A DNA stretch of 64,000 nucleotides. Origin: Halobacillus aidingensis (GTDB lineage Bacteria > Bacillota > Bacilli > Bacillales > Halobacillaceae). The stretch is from assembly GCF_900104185.1 (NCBI RefSeq), contig NZ_FNIZ01000009.1:1-64000 (forward strand), given 5' to 3'. A program made the position numbers and the translations under genes. The notes under the pieces are model-generated. The model was not told the DNA's origin. It did no database searches and saw nothing but the letters and a program-made list of their open reading frames with translations. Shown one piece after another: positions 8,533 through 17,512 of the stretch (the stretch's first letter is position 1; each line of letters begins with the position of its first letter).

Positions 8533-10055
8533 GCGAGTTTCTAGAAGTTTTTAACCAACGACAGGGCATTCTATTAGAGAAAATATGGGAACACCTACAA
8601 ATATCCATTATTGCATTAGTGATTGCTACTTTAATTTCCGTACCCCTCGGCTTATGGCTGACGAGAAAGCAGAGAGTTGCGGAACCGATTATCGGCATGA
8701 CGGCCGTTTTGCAGACGATTCCAAGCCTTGCTGTGCTGGCTTTCCTTATTCCATTTTTCGGTATTGGACAAACACCAGCCATCATTGCCCTTGCTGCTTA
8801 CGGGCTCCTTCCTATCCTTAGAAACACGTACACAGGAATCAAGGAAGTTGACCCCGCTTTAAAGGAAGCGGCGACGGGGATGGGCATGAAATCATTCAGA
8901 CGTCTTTCTAAGATTGAACTACCGATCGCCATGCCTGTCATTATGGCTGGAATACGCACATCCATGGTATTGATCGTAGGGACAACTACCATTGCTGCCC
9001 TTATTGGTGCAGGAGGCCTCGGGGATTTAATCCTACTTGGTTTGGATAGAGGGGGAGACGCCAATCTTATCTTGCTGGGAGCTATTCCGGCTGCGTTACT
9101 AGCAATTATTTTGGATCTTATTCTTCGTCTATTTGAACGAACTTCAGCCAAATCCGGCTTCCGTTCACTCGTCAGTTTATTAGTGATTGCAGCATTGATT
9201 GCTGTTGGTCCATTAGCGTTCGGTGGAAAAGTGAAGAATGACTTAACATTGGGAGCTAAGCTTGGATCAGAGCCCGCCATTCTCATTAATATGTATAAGC
9301 TTTTAATAGAAGAAGAAACAGACTTGAGTGTAGGTCTTGAACCGAACTTAGGAAAAACAGATTTGGTTTTCAGTGCCTTGCAGGAAGGAAGTATCGATAT
9401 TTATCCTGAATTTACAGGAACAGCCATCGTATCTCTCCTAGAAGAGGAAGCAAACAGCAATGAACCACAAGAAGTATATGAACAGGCGAAAGAAGGCATG
9501 GCAGAAACCTATGATATGTCCTTTTTACAACCAATGGAGTTCAACAATACCTACGCTGTAGCGACTACCCAGGAGCTTGCAGAGCAATACGATCTTGAAA
9601 CGATCGGGGATCTGAAGCCGGTTGAAGATCAAATTACCGCTGGTTTTACACTGGAATTTAATGATCGTCAAGACGGGTATCAGGGTATGAAAGAAGTATA
9701 TAACTTGAACCTAGGGGAAGTCCGTACGATGGACCCTGGCTTGAGGCAGGGAGCTATTGAAGGTGGTGAAGTTGACATCATCGACGCTTACGCTACTGCT
9801 AGTTATATGGTTGACCTCAACTTAAAAGTATTAGAAGATCCGGAAAATCTATTTCCGCCATACCAGGGCGCTCCATTGATGAGACAGGAAACCTTGGACC
9901 AATATCCAGAACTAGAAGATGTCCTGAATCAATTGGGAGGAAAGATTACTGGCGATAAAATGAGGGAAATGAATTACCAGGTTGATTTTGAAGACCGTGC
10001 TCCTGAAGAAGTGGCAAGAGAGTATCTGGTCAATGAAGGATTAATCGACGAATAG
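8529..10055 (+). CDS. ABC permease fused to substrate-binding domain (EgtU/BilEB-like, 508 aa)
   Basis: Residues 1-205 form a BPD-type permease with several membrane helices and the EAATGMGMKSFRRL coupling loop. After one more helix near 215-230, residues about 235-508 form an OpuAC-type binding domain with YPEFTGTAIVSLL and a C-terminal PAPEEVAREYL-like end. The same fusion and CBS-bearing ATPase partner are known from EgtUV (ergothioneine) of Streptococcus pneumoniae and BilE of Listeria. The usual Bacillus OpuC has separate permease and binding proteins. This makes an ergothioneine or betaine importer likely, but ligand residues were not checked. Confidence 0.88.
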   Translation: MSEFLEVFNQRQGILLEKIWEHLQISIIALVIATLISVPLGLWLTRKQRVAEPIIGMTAVLQTIPSLAVLAFLIPFFGIGQTPAIIALAAYGLLPILRNTYTGIKEVDPALKEAATGMGMKSFRRLSKIELPIAMPVIMAGIRTSMVLIVGTTTIAALIGAGGLGDLILLGLDRGGDANLILLGAIPAALLAIILDLILRLFERTSAKSGFRSLVSLLVIAALIAVGPLAFGGKVKNDLTLGAKLGSEPAILINMYKLLIEEETDLSVGLEPNLGKTDLVFSALQEGSIDIYPEFTGTAIVSLLEEEANSNEPQEVYEQAKEGMAETYDMSFLQPMEFNNTYAVATTQELAEQYDLETIGDLKPVEDQITAGFTLEFNDRQDGYQGMKEVYNLNLGEVRTMDPGLRQGAIEGGEVDIIDAYATASYMVDLNLKVLEDPENLFPPYQGAPLMRQETLDQYPELEDVLNQLGGKITGDKMREMNYQVDFEDRAPEEVAREYLVNEGLIDE

Positions 10056-10066
10056 GAGGTTTAAAG

Positions 10067-10480
10067 ATGAGTTTTGAGAATCCATCTCAGGCAGAGATCC
10101 GGGATCTATTGGCACAATCGAAGACGATTGCTGTCGTAGGCCTTTCGGATAAGCCGCACCGCACATCCTATCAAGTGAGTGAAGCGATGCAGAACGCCGG
10201 GTATAAAATCATCCCGGTGAACCCTCAAATCACGGAGTCCCTTGGTGAAAAAGCAGTGGCGAGCCTGCGAGATATCAAAGAACCAATCGACATTATCAAT
10301 GTCTTTCGACGATCCGAACATTTGCCGCAAATTGCAGAGGAATCGAAAAATATTGAGGCTAAAGCCTTTTGGGCTCAGCAAGGGGTGTATTCAGAAGAAG
10401 CAGATCGCATCTTGAATAATGATTCAAAGCTTGTCATTATGGACTCTTGCATTAAGGTCGCCCATGCGATTTACCGCTAA
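10067..10480 (+). CDS. yneT: CoA-binding domain protein YneT
   Basis: A 137-residue single Rossmann domain of the CoA_binding_2 family, with IAVVGLSDKPHRTSYQVSEAM at the nucleotide site and FWAQQGVYSEEA later. Such proteins bind CoA or its derivatives; their physiological role is unclear. It has an AGGAGGT site and follows the ABC transporter by 11 bases, so it is probably cotranscribed. In B. subtilis yneT lies between plsY and parE, so the transporter has been inserted or retained in this block. Confidence 0.9.
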   Translation: MSFENPSQAEIRDLLAQSKTIAVVGLSDKPHRTSYQVSEAMQNAGYKIIPVNPQITESLGEKAVASLRDIKEPIDIINVFRRSEHLPQIAEESKNIEAKAFWAQQGVYSEEADRILNNDSKLVIMDSCIKVAHAIYR

Positions 10481-10499
10481 TAAAACAACGATGAAAATG

Positions 10500-10530
10500 A
10501 AAAAATCCCTGTTCATCCAGGGGTTTTTTC
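10500..10530 (+). terminator. Terminator after yneT
   Basis: AAAAAATCCCTG and CAGGGGTTTTTT flank a six-base loop. It closes the transporter-yneT unit. Confidence 0.85.
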
Positions 10531-10644
10531 ATGTTTTTTGGAAGATTTATGTTTGCGAAACCTTATAAAATCGCTACAATATAACAAGCGGCGTTTTTTA
10601 TTATGGACATCGATCAGCTCAATAAACCAGAAAAGGTCCCTTTC

Positions 10645-10702
10645 TAAGAAAGAATAATAGGAGAGCTATGGTTTAACAGAGCGGTTGTCTAAGAAAGAAT
10701 AA
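10645..10702 (+). repeat. 15-bp direct repeat upstream of parE
   Basis: TCTAAGAAAGAATAA occurs at about 10645-10659 and again at 10688-10702, 43 bases apart start to start. It is in the 400-base stretch between yneT and parE, which holds no open frame I would call a gene. Confidence 0.6.
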
Positions 10703-10749
10703 GAAATGTAAGCGAAATCAGCAGGGATGCTTTTATTCATCCCAGCATT

Positions 10750-10859
10750 GTGCATGGGTCTTCAGCCTTTTCTGGATCATAAGCCAATCAATGGAGTGGA
10801 AGATCCTCCACACCGTTGATTGACTTATGTCGTGAGTGCTGAAGCACCTGGAGTTGCAC
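10750..10859. repeat. Nested imperfect inverted repeat (110 nt) upstream of parE
   Basis: The inner part, 10778-10829, is a 52-base hairpin of 23 positions with 20 Watson-Crick pairs, one G-T and two mismatches around the loop AGATCC. Outside it CTTCAGC (10760-10766) pairs with GCTGAAG (10838-10844), and GTGCA (10750-10754) with TGCAC (10855-10859). A smaller GGGATG/CATCCC hairpin precedes it at about 10723-10742. It could be a structured RNA or a small mobile repeat; no known family recognised. Confidence 0.7.
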
Positions 10860-10865
10860 TCATCG

Positions 10866-10894
10866 TTTACATAATCGAACGTTTGTTCTATTAT
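10866..10894 (+). promoter_or_regulatory. parE promoter with LexA (SOS) box in the spacer
   Basis: TTTACA (10866-10871) and TATTAT (10889-10894) are separated by 17 bases that contain CGAACGTTTGTTCT (10876-10889). That agrees with the B. subtilis LexA consensus CGAAC-N4-GTTCG except for the last base. LexA bound here would block the polymerase. parEC is a known SOS target in B. subtilis. Confidence 0.75.
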
Positions 10895-10933
10895 TGATGT
10901 AGCAGTGTGTTAGAGAAAGGAGCCGATGGTAAA

Positions 10934-12889
10934 TTGTCGAGTCAAAATCAAACGTATTCAGATGATTCTATTCAAGTGCTGGAGGGATTGGAGGCCGTTC
11001 GGAAAAGACCGGGGATGTATATTGGATCCACGGATCATAGAGGTCTGCACCATCTCGTTCACGAAATTGTAGATAACGCTATCGATGAGGCGTTATCTGG
11101 ATTCGGCGAAAAAATGACTGTCACGCTCCATAAAGATGGTAGTGTATCGGTTCAGGACGAAGCCCGTGGGATGCCTACAGGGATGCATAAAACAGGAAAA
11201 CCGACACCTGAGGTGATTTTGACCGTTCTTCACGCCGGAGGTAAGTTCGGACAAGGAGGTTATAAATCCTCAGGGGGCCTGCATGGTGTTGGTGCTTCTG
11301 TGGTGAATGCTTTATCCGAATGGTTAGAAGTTCACATATGCAGAGATGGCGAGAAATTTTATCAGAGATTTGAGAACGGGGGCGTCCCTGTCACTTCTTT
11401 AGAAAATAAAGGAGCCACCCGCAAAACAGGAACAACGATCCGCTTCAAACCGGATCCTTCCATTTTTTCAATGACGAAGTTTAATTTTGAAACATTATCC
11501 GAACGTTTAAGAGAAGCAGCCTTCTTGCTGAAGGGATTCCGGATTATCCTTGTGGACGAACGAAAAGAAACGGTCAAAGAAGAGTATCAATATGATGACG
11601 GACTCGTCTCATTCGTCGAGTATTTAAATGAAGAAAAAGATACGCTCCATTCGGTCGTTTCTTTCGAGGGCAGTCATAGTGGAATTGAAGCGGATTTCGC
11701 TTTTCAATTCAACGACGGGTTTGCAGAGAACATCTTATCCTTCGTCAATAATGTACGCACGAAAGATGGAGGAACCCATGAATCCGGAGCTAAAACGGCC
11801 ATCACAAGAGTGTTCAATGATTATGCCAGAAGAGCACAACTTCTGAAGGATAAAGATAAGAATTTAGAAGGAAACGATATCAGAGAAGGATTTACCGCGG
11901 TTATATCTGTGCGAATTCCAGAAGAACTCCTTCAATTTGAAGGTCAAACCAAGAGCAAACTCGGAACATCTGAAGCCCGCTCCGCCGTTGATGGAATCGT
12001 CGCTGAACAGTTATCCTATTTCCTCGAAGAGAATCCGGATGTCGCTGCTATGCTCATTAAAAAAGCGATCAAAGCGAAAGAAGCGAGAGAAGCCGCCAGA
12101 AAAGCTAGAGAAGATGCTCGTTCAGGGAAGAAGAAGAAACGGAAGGATACCCTTTTAAGCGGGAAGCTTACCCCTGCTCAATCTAAAAATGCCAAAAAGA
12201 ATGAGTTGTACCTCGTGGAGGGAGACTCAGCGGGCGGATCAGCAAAGCAGGGCCGTGACCGTAAATTCCAGGCCGTTCTTCCTTTGCGAGGAAAAGTAAT
12301 CAATACAGAGAAAGCGAAAATCGCGGATATCTTCAAAAATGAAGAGATCTCAACGATCATTCATACCATCGGTGCTGGAGTTGGTGGGGACTTTACGCTG
12401 GAAGACTGTAACTATGATAAAATCGTCATTATGACCGATGCCGATACCGATGGGGCACACATTCAAGTGCTTTTACTAACCTTCTTTTATCGATACATGC
12501 GACCACTTGTAGAAGCAGGGAAAGTCTTCATCGCACTTCCTCCCCTTTATAAAGTTTCAAAAGGAAAAGGGAAGAAAGAAAAAGTCGAATATGCGTGGGA
12601 TGAAGAAGGCATGCAGAAGATATTGAAGGAATTCAAAAACGGCTATTCGATCCAACGATATAAAGGTTTAGGTGAAATGAACGCTGATCAGCTTTGGGAA
12701 ACGACGATGAACCCGGAATCACGTACTCTGATTCGGGTTACGATTGACGACATCGCCCGCGCCGAACGCAGGGTGACGACGTTGATGGGAGATAAGGTTG
12801 AACCTCGCCGAAAATGGATTGAATCCCATGTCGCTTTTGGTCTTGAAGATGAAGCGAGCATACTGGAAAACGATAAAATACAGACGTAA
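10934..12889 (+). CDS. parE: DNA topoisomerase IV subunit B (ParE)
   Basis: A 651-residue ATPase subunit of topoisomerase IV, which unlinks sister chromosomes. It has the GHKL motifs (EIVDNAIDEA, GGLHGVGASVVNALS), the TOPRIM motif EGDSAGGSA and the metal site DADTDGAHI, then QRYKGLGEMN at the end. The start is taken as TTG 10934, behind AAAGGAG (10916-10922), which gives the N-terminus SSQNQTYSDDSIQVLEGLEA as in other ParE. An in-frame GTG at 10907 lies inside the leader. It forms an operon with parC. Confidence 0.96.
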   Translation: MSSQNQTYSDDSIQVLEGLEAVRKRPGMYIGSTDHRGLHHLVHEIVDNAIDEALSGFGEKMTVTLHKDGSVSVQDEARGMPTGMHKTGKPTPEVILTVLHAGGKFGQGGYKSSGGLHGVGASVVNALSEWLEVHICRDGEKFYQRFENGGVPVTSLENKGATRKTGTTIRFKPDPSIFSMTKFNFETLSERLREAAFLLKGFRIILVDERKETVKEEYQYDDGLVSFVEYLNEEKDTLHSVVSFEGSHSGIEADFAFQFNDGFAENILSFVNNVRTKDGGTHESGAKTAITRVFNDYARRAQLLKDKDKNLEGNDIREGFTAVISVRIPEELLQFEGQTKSKLGTSEARSAVDGIVAEQLSYFLEENPDVAAMLIKKAIKAKEAREAARKAREDARSGKKKKRKDTLLSGKLTPAQSKNAKKNELYLVEGDSAGGSAKQGRDRKFQAVLPLRGKVINTEKAKIADIFKNEEISTIIHTIGAGVGGDFTLEDCNYDKIVIMTDADTDGAHIQVLLLTFFYRYMRPLVEAGKVFIALPPLYKVSKGKGKKEKVEYAWDEEGMQKILKEFKNGYSIQRYKGLGEMNADQLWETTMNPESRTLIRVTIDDIARAERRVTTLMGDKVEPRRKWIESHVAFGLEDEASILENDKIQT

Positions 12890-12904
12890 AAGGGGGACCT
12901 TCTG

Positions 12905-15361
12905 TTGGCAGAGGCAGAGAAGTTTTTAGATTTACCATTAGAAGAGGTTCTCGGAGACCGCTTCGGGAGATATAGTAAATACATTATCCAGGAACGTGCC
13001 CTCCCTGATGCCAGGGACGGGTTGAAGCCTGTACAGCGGCGTATCCTTTATGCGATGCACCAGGAAAAGAACACGCACGACAAAGCTTACCGGAAATCCG
13101 CGAAAACGGTCGGTACCGTTATCGGTAATTATCACCCCCACGGGGATACATCCGTTTACGATGCGATGGTCCGCTTAAGCCAAACGTGGAAAGTGAGAAA
13201 GTCCTTAGTAGAAATGCACGGAAATAACGGAAGTGTCGATGGTGACCCGCCCGCCGCTATGCGTTATACAGAAGCAAGACTTTCCGCTATTTCATCCGAA
13301 CTGCTCAGGGACATTGAAAAGCAGACGGTGGAGTTCATTCCGAACTTTGACGACACGATCGATGAACCGACCGTGCTTCCGGCCAAGTTTCCTAATCTTC
13401 TTGTCAACGGCTCTACGGGGATTTCCGCAGGTTATGCGACAGAAATCCCTTCCCACAATCTCGGGGAAGTGATTGATGCGGTGATCATGAGGGTCGATAA
13501 ACCTGAAGCGACTGTACCTGAACTGATGACGAAATTAAAAGGTCCGGATTTCCCAACAGGCGGGATTCTTCAGGGAATCGATGGGATCCAGAAAGCCTAT
13601 GAAACAGGAAGAGGAAAAATCGTTTTGCGCGGTCGTGCAGAAATTCAAGAACAGCGTGGAGGACGGGAACAAATCGTCATCGACGAAATTCCTTTTGAAG
13701 TGAATAAAGCAAGCATGGTCAAACGAATGGATGAACTGAGAATCGATAAAAAAGTTGAAGGAATCGCTGAAGTCCGTGATGAAACGGATCGTACCGGCCT
13801 CCGTGTCGTAATTGATCTAAAGAAGGATGCAAACAGTGAAGGAGTTCTCAATTACCTTTACAAGCATACGGACCTTCAGATCTCTTACAACTTCAATATG
13901 GTCGCCATTCATGAGCGGACACCCAGCCTTATGAGTCTTCCGATGATGCTTGACGCCTATATCAAGCACCAGAAGGAAGTAGTCACAAGACAATCCATTT
14001 ATGACTTGAATAAAGCAAAGTCTCGTGCTCACATTGTGGAAGGTCTGATCAAAGCGATTTCCATTTTGGACGATGTCATCGCAACGATTCGCAGCTCCAA
14101 AGACAAAGCGGATGCAAAGCAACAGCTCATCGCAAGTTACGATTTCACAGAAGAACAATCAGAAGCGATCGTTACCTTGCAGCTGTATCGTTTGACGAAT
14201 ACAGATATTACAGCCTTGCAAAAAGAAGCAGATGAACTGAAAAAGCAAATCGAATATTTAGAAAAACTGCTGTCCAGTGAAAACGAAATGATGAAGGTCA
14301 TTAAAGCGGATCTTCGTTCCATGAAAAAACAATACAATGATGATCGTTTGACGAAGATTGAAGAAAAGGTAGAAGAGTTGAAAGTAGACCTTGAAGTGAC
14401 AGTTGCGAGTGAAGATGTGCTCGTGTCCGTGACGAAAGATGGGTATATCAAGCGGACAAGCCTGCGTTCCTATGCAGCATCAAACGGGGAAGATTTCGCC
14501 ATGAAAGACGGCGATCACCTGTTAGGTCTATTTGAAATCAATACGACGGATACCATTTTACTCTTTACCAACCGCGGAAAATATTTGTTCTTGCCTGTAC
14601 ACAAACTGCCGGATATTCGTTGGAAAGACCTTGGTCAGTACATTTCCAATATCGTACAGGTGGAAAAGGACGAATATATTGTAGAGGCCATACCTGTTCG
14701 CGACTTCACATCTGAAGAATACCTTCTTTTCTTCACGAAGAACGGAATGGTTAAGAAGAGCGATTTACAGCTCTATCAAGCCCAGCGCCATTCCAAAGCA
14801 CTCGTTGCCATCAATCTGAAAAATGATGATGAAGTGGTGGATGTCCACAAAACGGATGGGCAGTCGGATTTGTTTATTGCTACAAAGAAAGCTTATGGTC
14901 TTTGGTATCATGAAGAGGAAGTGAACACCGTCGGTCAAAGAGCGGCAGGGGTAAAAGCGATCAACTTGAAGGAAGACGATGAAGTTGTGTCTGGACAATT
15001 GTTCAGAGCGTCCGAAGATCCATCGATCCTTCTAACGACCCACCGTGCCGCGGTGAAGCGGATGCGGTTGAAAGAGTTTGAACGAACAACACGTGCTAAA
15101 CGCGGGGTGCTCATGTTAAGAGAGTTGAAAAAGAATCCGCACCAATTGGTGGATGTGCACCTTGTAAACAGAGATGATCAAGTGATGATCATGACGAAAA
15201 AACAAGAGACCATCGTCGTTAACACGATGGACTTTAAAGCGAATGATCGTTACAGCAATGGTTCTTATGTCCTGGATACCGAAGAAAAAGGACAAGCGGA
15301 AGAAGCGTGGATCAAGCCGGTCTACTGTGTACCGTTTGAAACAGAATCTGATACAGAATGA
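12905..15361 (+). CDS. parC: DNA topoisomerase IV subunit A (ParC)
   Basis: An 818-residue DNA-cutting subunit of topoisomerase IV. The active-site tyrosine is Tyr121 in AAMRYTEARL. The quinolone-determining region reads HPHGDTSVYDAMVR, so the usual Ser80 and Glu84 positions (S. aureus numbering) hold Thr and Asp. The C-terminal half has the beta-pinwheel repeats. It starts with TTG behind AAAAGGGGG, 16 bases after parE, and the operon ends at a strong terminator. Confidence 0.96.
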   Translation: MAEAEKFLDLPLEEVLGDRFGRYSKYIIQERALPDARDGLKPVQRRILYAMHQEKNTHDKAYRKSAKTVGTVIGNYHPHGDTSVYDAMVRLSQTWKVRKSLVEMHGNNGSVDGDPPAAMRYTEARLSAISSELLRDIEKQTVEFIPNFDDTIDEPTVLPAKFPNLLVNGSTGISAGYATEIPSHNLGEVIDAVIMRVDKPEATVPELMTKLKGPDFPTGGILQGIDGIQKAYETGRGKIVLRGRAEIQEQRGGREQIVIDEIPFEVNKASMVKRMDELRIDKKVEGIAEVRDETDRTGLRVVIDLKKDANSEGVLNYLYKHTDLQISYNFNMVAIHERTPSLMSLPMMLDAYIKHQKEVVTRQSIYDLNKAKSRAHIVEGLIKAISILDDVIATIRSSKDKADAKQQLIASYDFTEEQSEAIVTLQLYRLTNTDITALQKEADELKKQIEYLEKLLSSENEMMKVIKADLRSMKKQYNDDRLTKIEEKVEELKVDLEVTVASEDVLVSVTKDGYIKRTSLRSYAASNGEDFAMKDGDHLLGLFEINTTDTILLFTNRGKYLFLPVHKLPDIRWKDLGQYISNIVQVEKDEYIVEAIPVRDFTSEEYLLFFTKNGMVKKSDLQLYQAQRHSKALVAINLKNDDEVVDVHKTDGQSDLFIATKKAYGLWYHEEEVNTVGQRAAGVKAINLKEDDEVVSGQLFRASEDPSILLTTHRAAVKRMRLKEFERTTRAKRGVLMLRELKKNPHQLVDVHLVNRDDQVMIMTKKQETIVVNTMDFKANDRYSNGSYVLDTEEKGQAEEAWIKPVYCVPFETESDTE

Positions 15362-15367
15362 TGAGTA

Positions 15368-15396
15368 AAGCCCTCTGAATCCAGAGGGCTTTTTTA
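15368..15396 (+). terminator. Terminator of parEC
   Basis: AAGCCCTCTG pairs with CAGAGGGCTT around AATC and is followed by TTTTTT. The region from here to 15645 holds no gene I can see, only the tetR promoter area. Confidence 0.9.
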
Positions 15397-15645
15397 CTTA
15401 GGTGAAAAAGGATCTGTTGGAGGAGTAAGCGACTTTCCATTGCCCGGGGGAAATCTTTTTTTCTATTCCATGAGTGAAAAGATCATTATGTAGTGAAAGG
15501 GAAAGAGGATAAATCAGTTCATGCTGATAACTGGGGGATTTTGTAATGGGGAGTAATGCACACGAATGATGTCATTCTTTAGACCGTTGTATTTTCAGAA
15601 AAATGTGATAAAATGAGTGTATATTCAGCAGATGGGAGTTGATGT

Positions 15646-16278
15646 ATGAGCGATTTGAGAGAAAAGATTATCCAGACGTCTTTAGAGCTGTTCGACCGCC
15701 ATGGTTTTCACGGCGTCACAGTAAAACAAATTGTCCAGGAAACAAATACATCGAAAGGCGGCTTTTATCATCACTTTCAGTCAAAGGATGAACTTCTATT
15801 CGTCATTCACGACACGTTTATTACATATGTATTGAAAGAAGCACAGGCCGCTAACGTTACTCATTCTTCCCCTATACCGAAAGTCCAGGCAATCATTCAA
15901 TCGTTTGTCCAAGTTTTTGACTTGTACAAACCGCATATTTCGGTGTTTTATCAGGAAAGCCTGTATTTAAAACCGGCGTATGAGGAAGAGATCAAGGGAA
16001 AACGTGATAAATTCAAACGCATGGTGTTCAATGTCATTGAAGAAGGTCAAAAAACCGGCCATTTCCGCAGAGAACTGCCCCTTGAGATCACAGGCATGGC
16101 TATCTTAGGTATGGTCAACTGGATCTATAAATGGTACCGGAGGGATGGGACTTACACCATCGATCAAATCGCAGAAGTTTTTACTGATCTGGTGCTGCAC
16201 TTTTTGCTTCCAGGTAAAGAAGACAGTGAATACTTCCGTCATATGTTAAAAGTTCCTTTTTTTTATGAAAGCGAGTAA
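15646..16278 (+). CDS. TetR-family regulator of the acyl-CoA cluster
   Basis: A 210-residue repressor with an N-terminal helix-turn-helix (HGFHGVTVKQIVQETNTSKGGFYHHFQSKDEL, split over residues 19-50) and a C-terminal ligand domain like that of FadR/LiuR-type regulators. It lies just ahead of the leucine/fatty acid operon, and a palindrome between them (16307-16324) is a good operator candidate. It probably senses an acyl-CoA intermediate and relieves repression. It may be read through into the operon since only a weak hairpin follows. Confidence 0.85.
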   Translation: MSDLREKIIQTSLELFDRHGFHGVTVKQIVQETNTSKGGFYHHFQSKDELLFVIHDTFITYVLKEAQAANVTHSSPIPKVQAIIQSFVQVFDLYKPHISVFYQESLYLKPAYEEEIKGKRDKFKRMVFNVIEEGQKTGHFRRELPLEITGMAILGMVNWIYKWYRRDGTYTIDQIAEVFTDLVLHFLLPGKEDSEYFRHMLKVPFFYESE

Positions 16279-16287
16279 CCGCTTTCA
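16266..16287 (+). terminator. Weak hairpin at the end of the tetR gene
   Basis: TGAAAGCG and CGCTTTCA pair across the stop codon and are followed by the T-rich TTATATTT. It may be a partial terminator or attenuator. Confidence 0.35.
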
Positions 16288-16306
16288 TTATATTTATCAT
16301 TACAAC

Positions 16307-16324
16307 AGACCAACCAGTCGGTCT
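16307..16324. promoter_or_regulatory. TetR-type operator palindrome
   Basis: AGACCAACCAGTCGGTCT is an 18-base near-palindrome: the outer AGACC/GGTCT arms are perfect and the inner ACCA/TCGG part is nearly so. It sits 23 bases before the first gene of the operon, right after the TetR gene. Similar ACCNACNNGTNGGT patterns are bound by TetR repressors. Confidence 0.6.
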
Positions 16325-16347
16325 TTACTTCCCTAAGGAGGAATCAT

Positions 16348-17490
16348 ATGAACTTCGACTTAACGAAAGAGCAGGAAATGACAAGGAAGATGGTCCGTGA
16401 TTTTTCAGAGGATGTGATTGCACCAAGAGCGGTGGATATCGACATCAACAGTGAATTTCCGAAGGATATCTTCGATGAAATGGGCAAACTTGGACTTCTT
16501 GGTATCCCATTCCCTGAGGAGTATGGCGGATCAGGTGGAGATACGGTCAGTTATGCTCTGGCTGTTGAAGAAATCGGTCGTGTATGTGGCTCTACGGGCC
16601 TCAGTTACGCAGCGGCTGTTTCTCTAGGAGCGAGTCCTATCTATTATTTCGGGACAGAAGAACAAAAACAAGAATTCTTAACCCCTCTGGCTAAAGGAGA
16701 AGGGTTGGCTTCTTTTGGATTGACAGAACCGAATGCCGGTTCAGATGCAGGAGGAACGAAGACGCGTGCCGAATTGAAAGGTGACCACTATGTTATCAAT
16801 GGAGAAAAGTGCTGGATTACAAATGCTGAATATGCGAGGTCCATCACGGTCACGGCAGTTTCAGGAAAACGCGAAGACGGGAAAAACATTATCTCCGCTT
16901 TCATCGTTCCAAAAGATACACCAGGCATGACGATAACGAGTCCATACGACAAAATGGGCGTCCGTGGATCGAACACATCTGAAATTATTTTAGAGGATGT
17001 AAAAGTACCGAAAGAAAATATTCTCGGCGATCCGGAAAAAGGGTTCAAGCAATTCCTATATACGCTTGATGGCGGAAGGATTTCCATTGCTGCCCTGGCG
17101 GTAGGAATCGCACAAGCTTCATTGGATCGCGCCCTCGCCTATGCCAAAGAACGAAAACAGTTCGGTCAGCCGATTACAAAATTCCAGGCGATTCAGTTTA
17201 AGTTGGCCGACATGGCTATGGAAGTAGAGCTTGCACGTAATATGGTCCTGAAAGCAGCATGGTTGAAAGATCAGGGAAGGAATTTCACGAAAGAATCGGC
17301 GTATGCAAAACTCTTTGCTTCAGAGACGGCTTTCCGCTCTGCCAATCAGGCCATCCAAATTCATGGTGGATACGGATACATGAGAGAATACGAAGTCGAG
17401 CGTTTTCTACGTGATGCGAAACTTCTTGAAATTGGTGAAGGTACATCAGAAATCCAGCGCTTGGTCATTGCCCGTCAGTTAGGCTGTTAA
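16348..17490 (+). CDS. yngJ: Acyl-CoA dehydrogenase (isovaleryl-CoA type)
   Basis: A 380-residue FAD enzyme with the family signature [18 protein letters not shown], the FAD-binding [19 protein letters not shown] region and a C-terminal [18 protein letters not shown]. In this gene setting it should oxidise isovaleryl-CoA from leucine to 3-methylcrotonyl-CoA, as suggested for B. subtilis YngJ. It is the first gene of a seven-gene operon and has an AAGGAGG site. Short-chain specificity is inferred from the neighbours, not from residues. Confidence 0.9.
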   Translation: MNFDLTKEQEMTRKMVRDFSEDVIAPRAVDIDINSEFPKDIFDEMGKLGLLGIPFPEEYGGSGGDTVSYALAVEEIGRVCGSTGLSYAAAVSLGASPIYYFGTEEQKQEFLTPLAKGEGLASFGLTEPNAGSDAGGTKTRAELKGDHYVINGEKCWITNAEYARSITVTAVSGKREDGKNIISAFIVPKDTPGMTITSPYDKMGVRGSNTSEIILEDVKVPKENILGDPEKGFKQFLYTLDGGRISIAALAVGIAQASLDRALAYAKERKQFGQPITKFQAIQFKLADMAMEVELARNMVLKAAWLKDQGRNFTKESAYAKLFASETAFRSANQAIQIHGGYGYMREYEVERFLRDAKLLEIGEGTSEIQRLVIARQLGC

Positions 17491-17512
17491 AATTTTTAAA
17501 GGAGGAGATGTT

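Noticed and set aside
10926-10928. ATG as start of parE
   Set aside because: It is out of frame with parE; TTG 10934 gives the expected N-terminus and better spacing.
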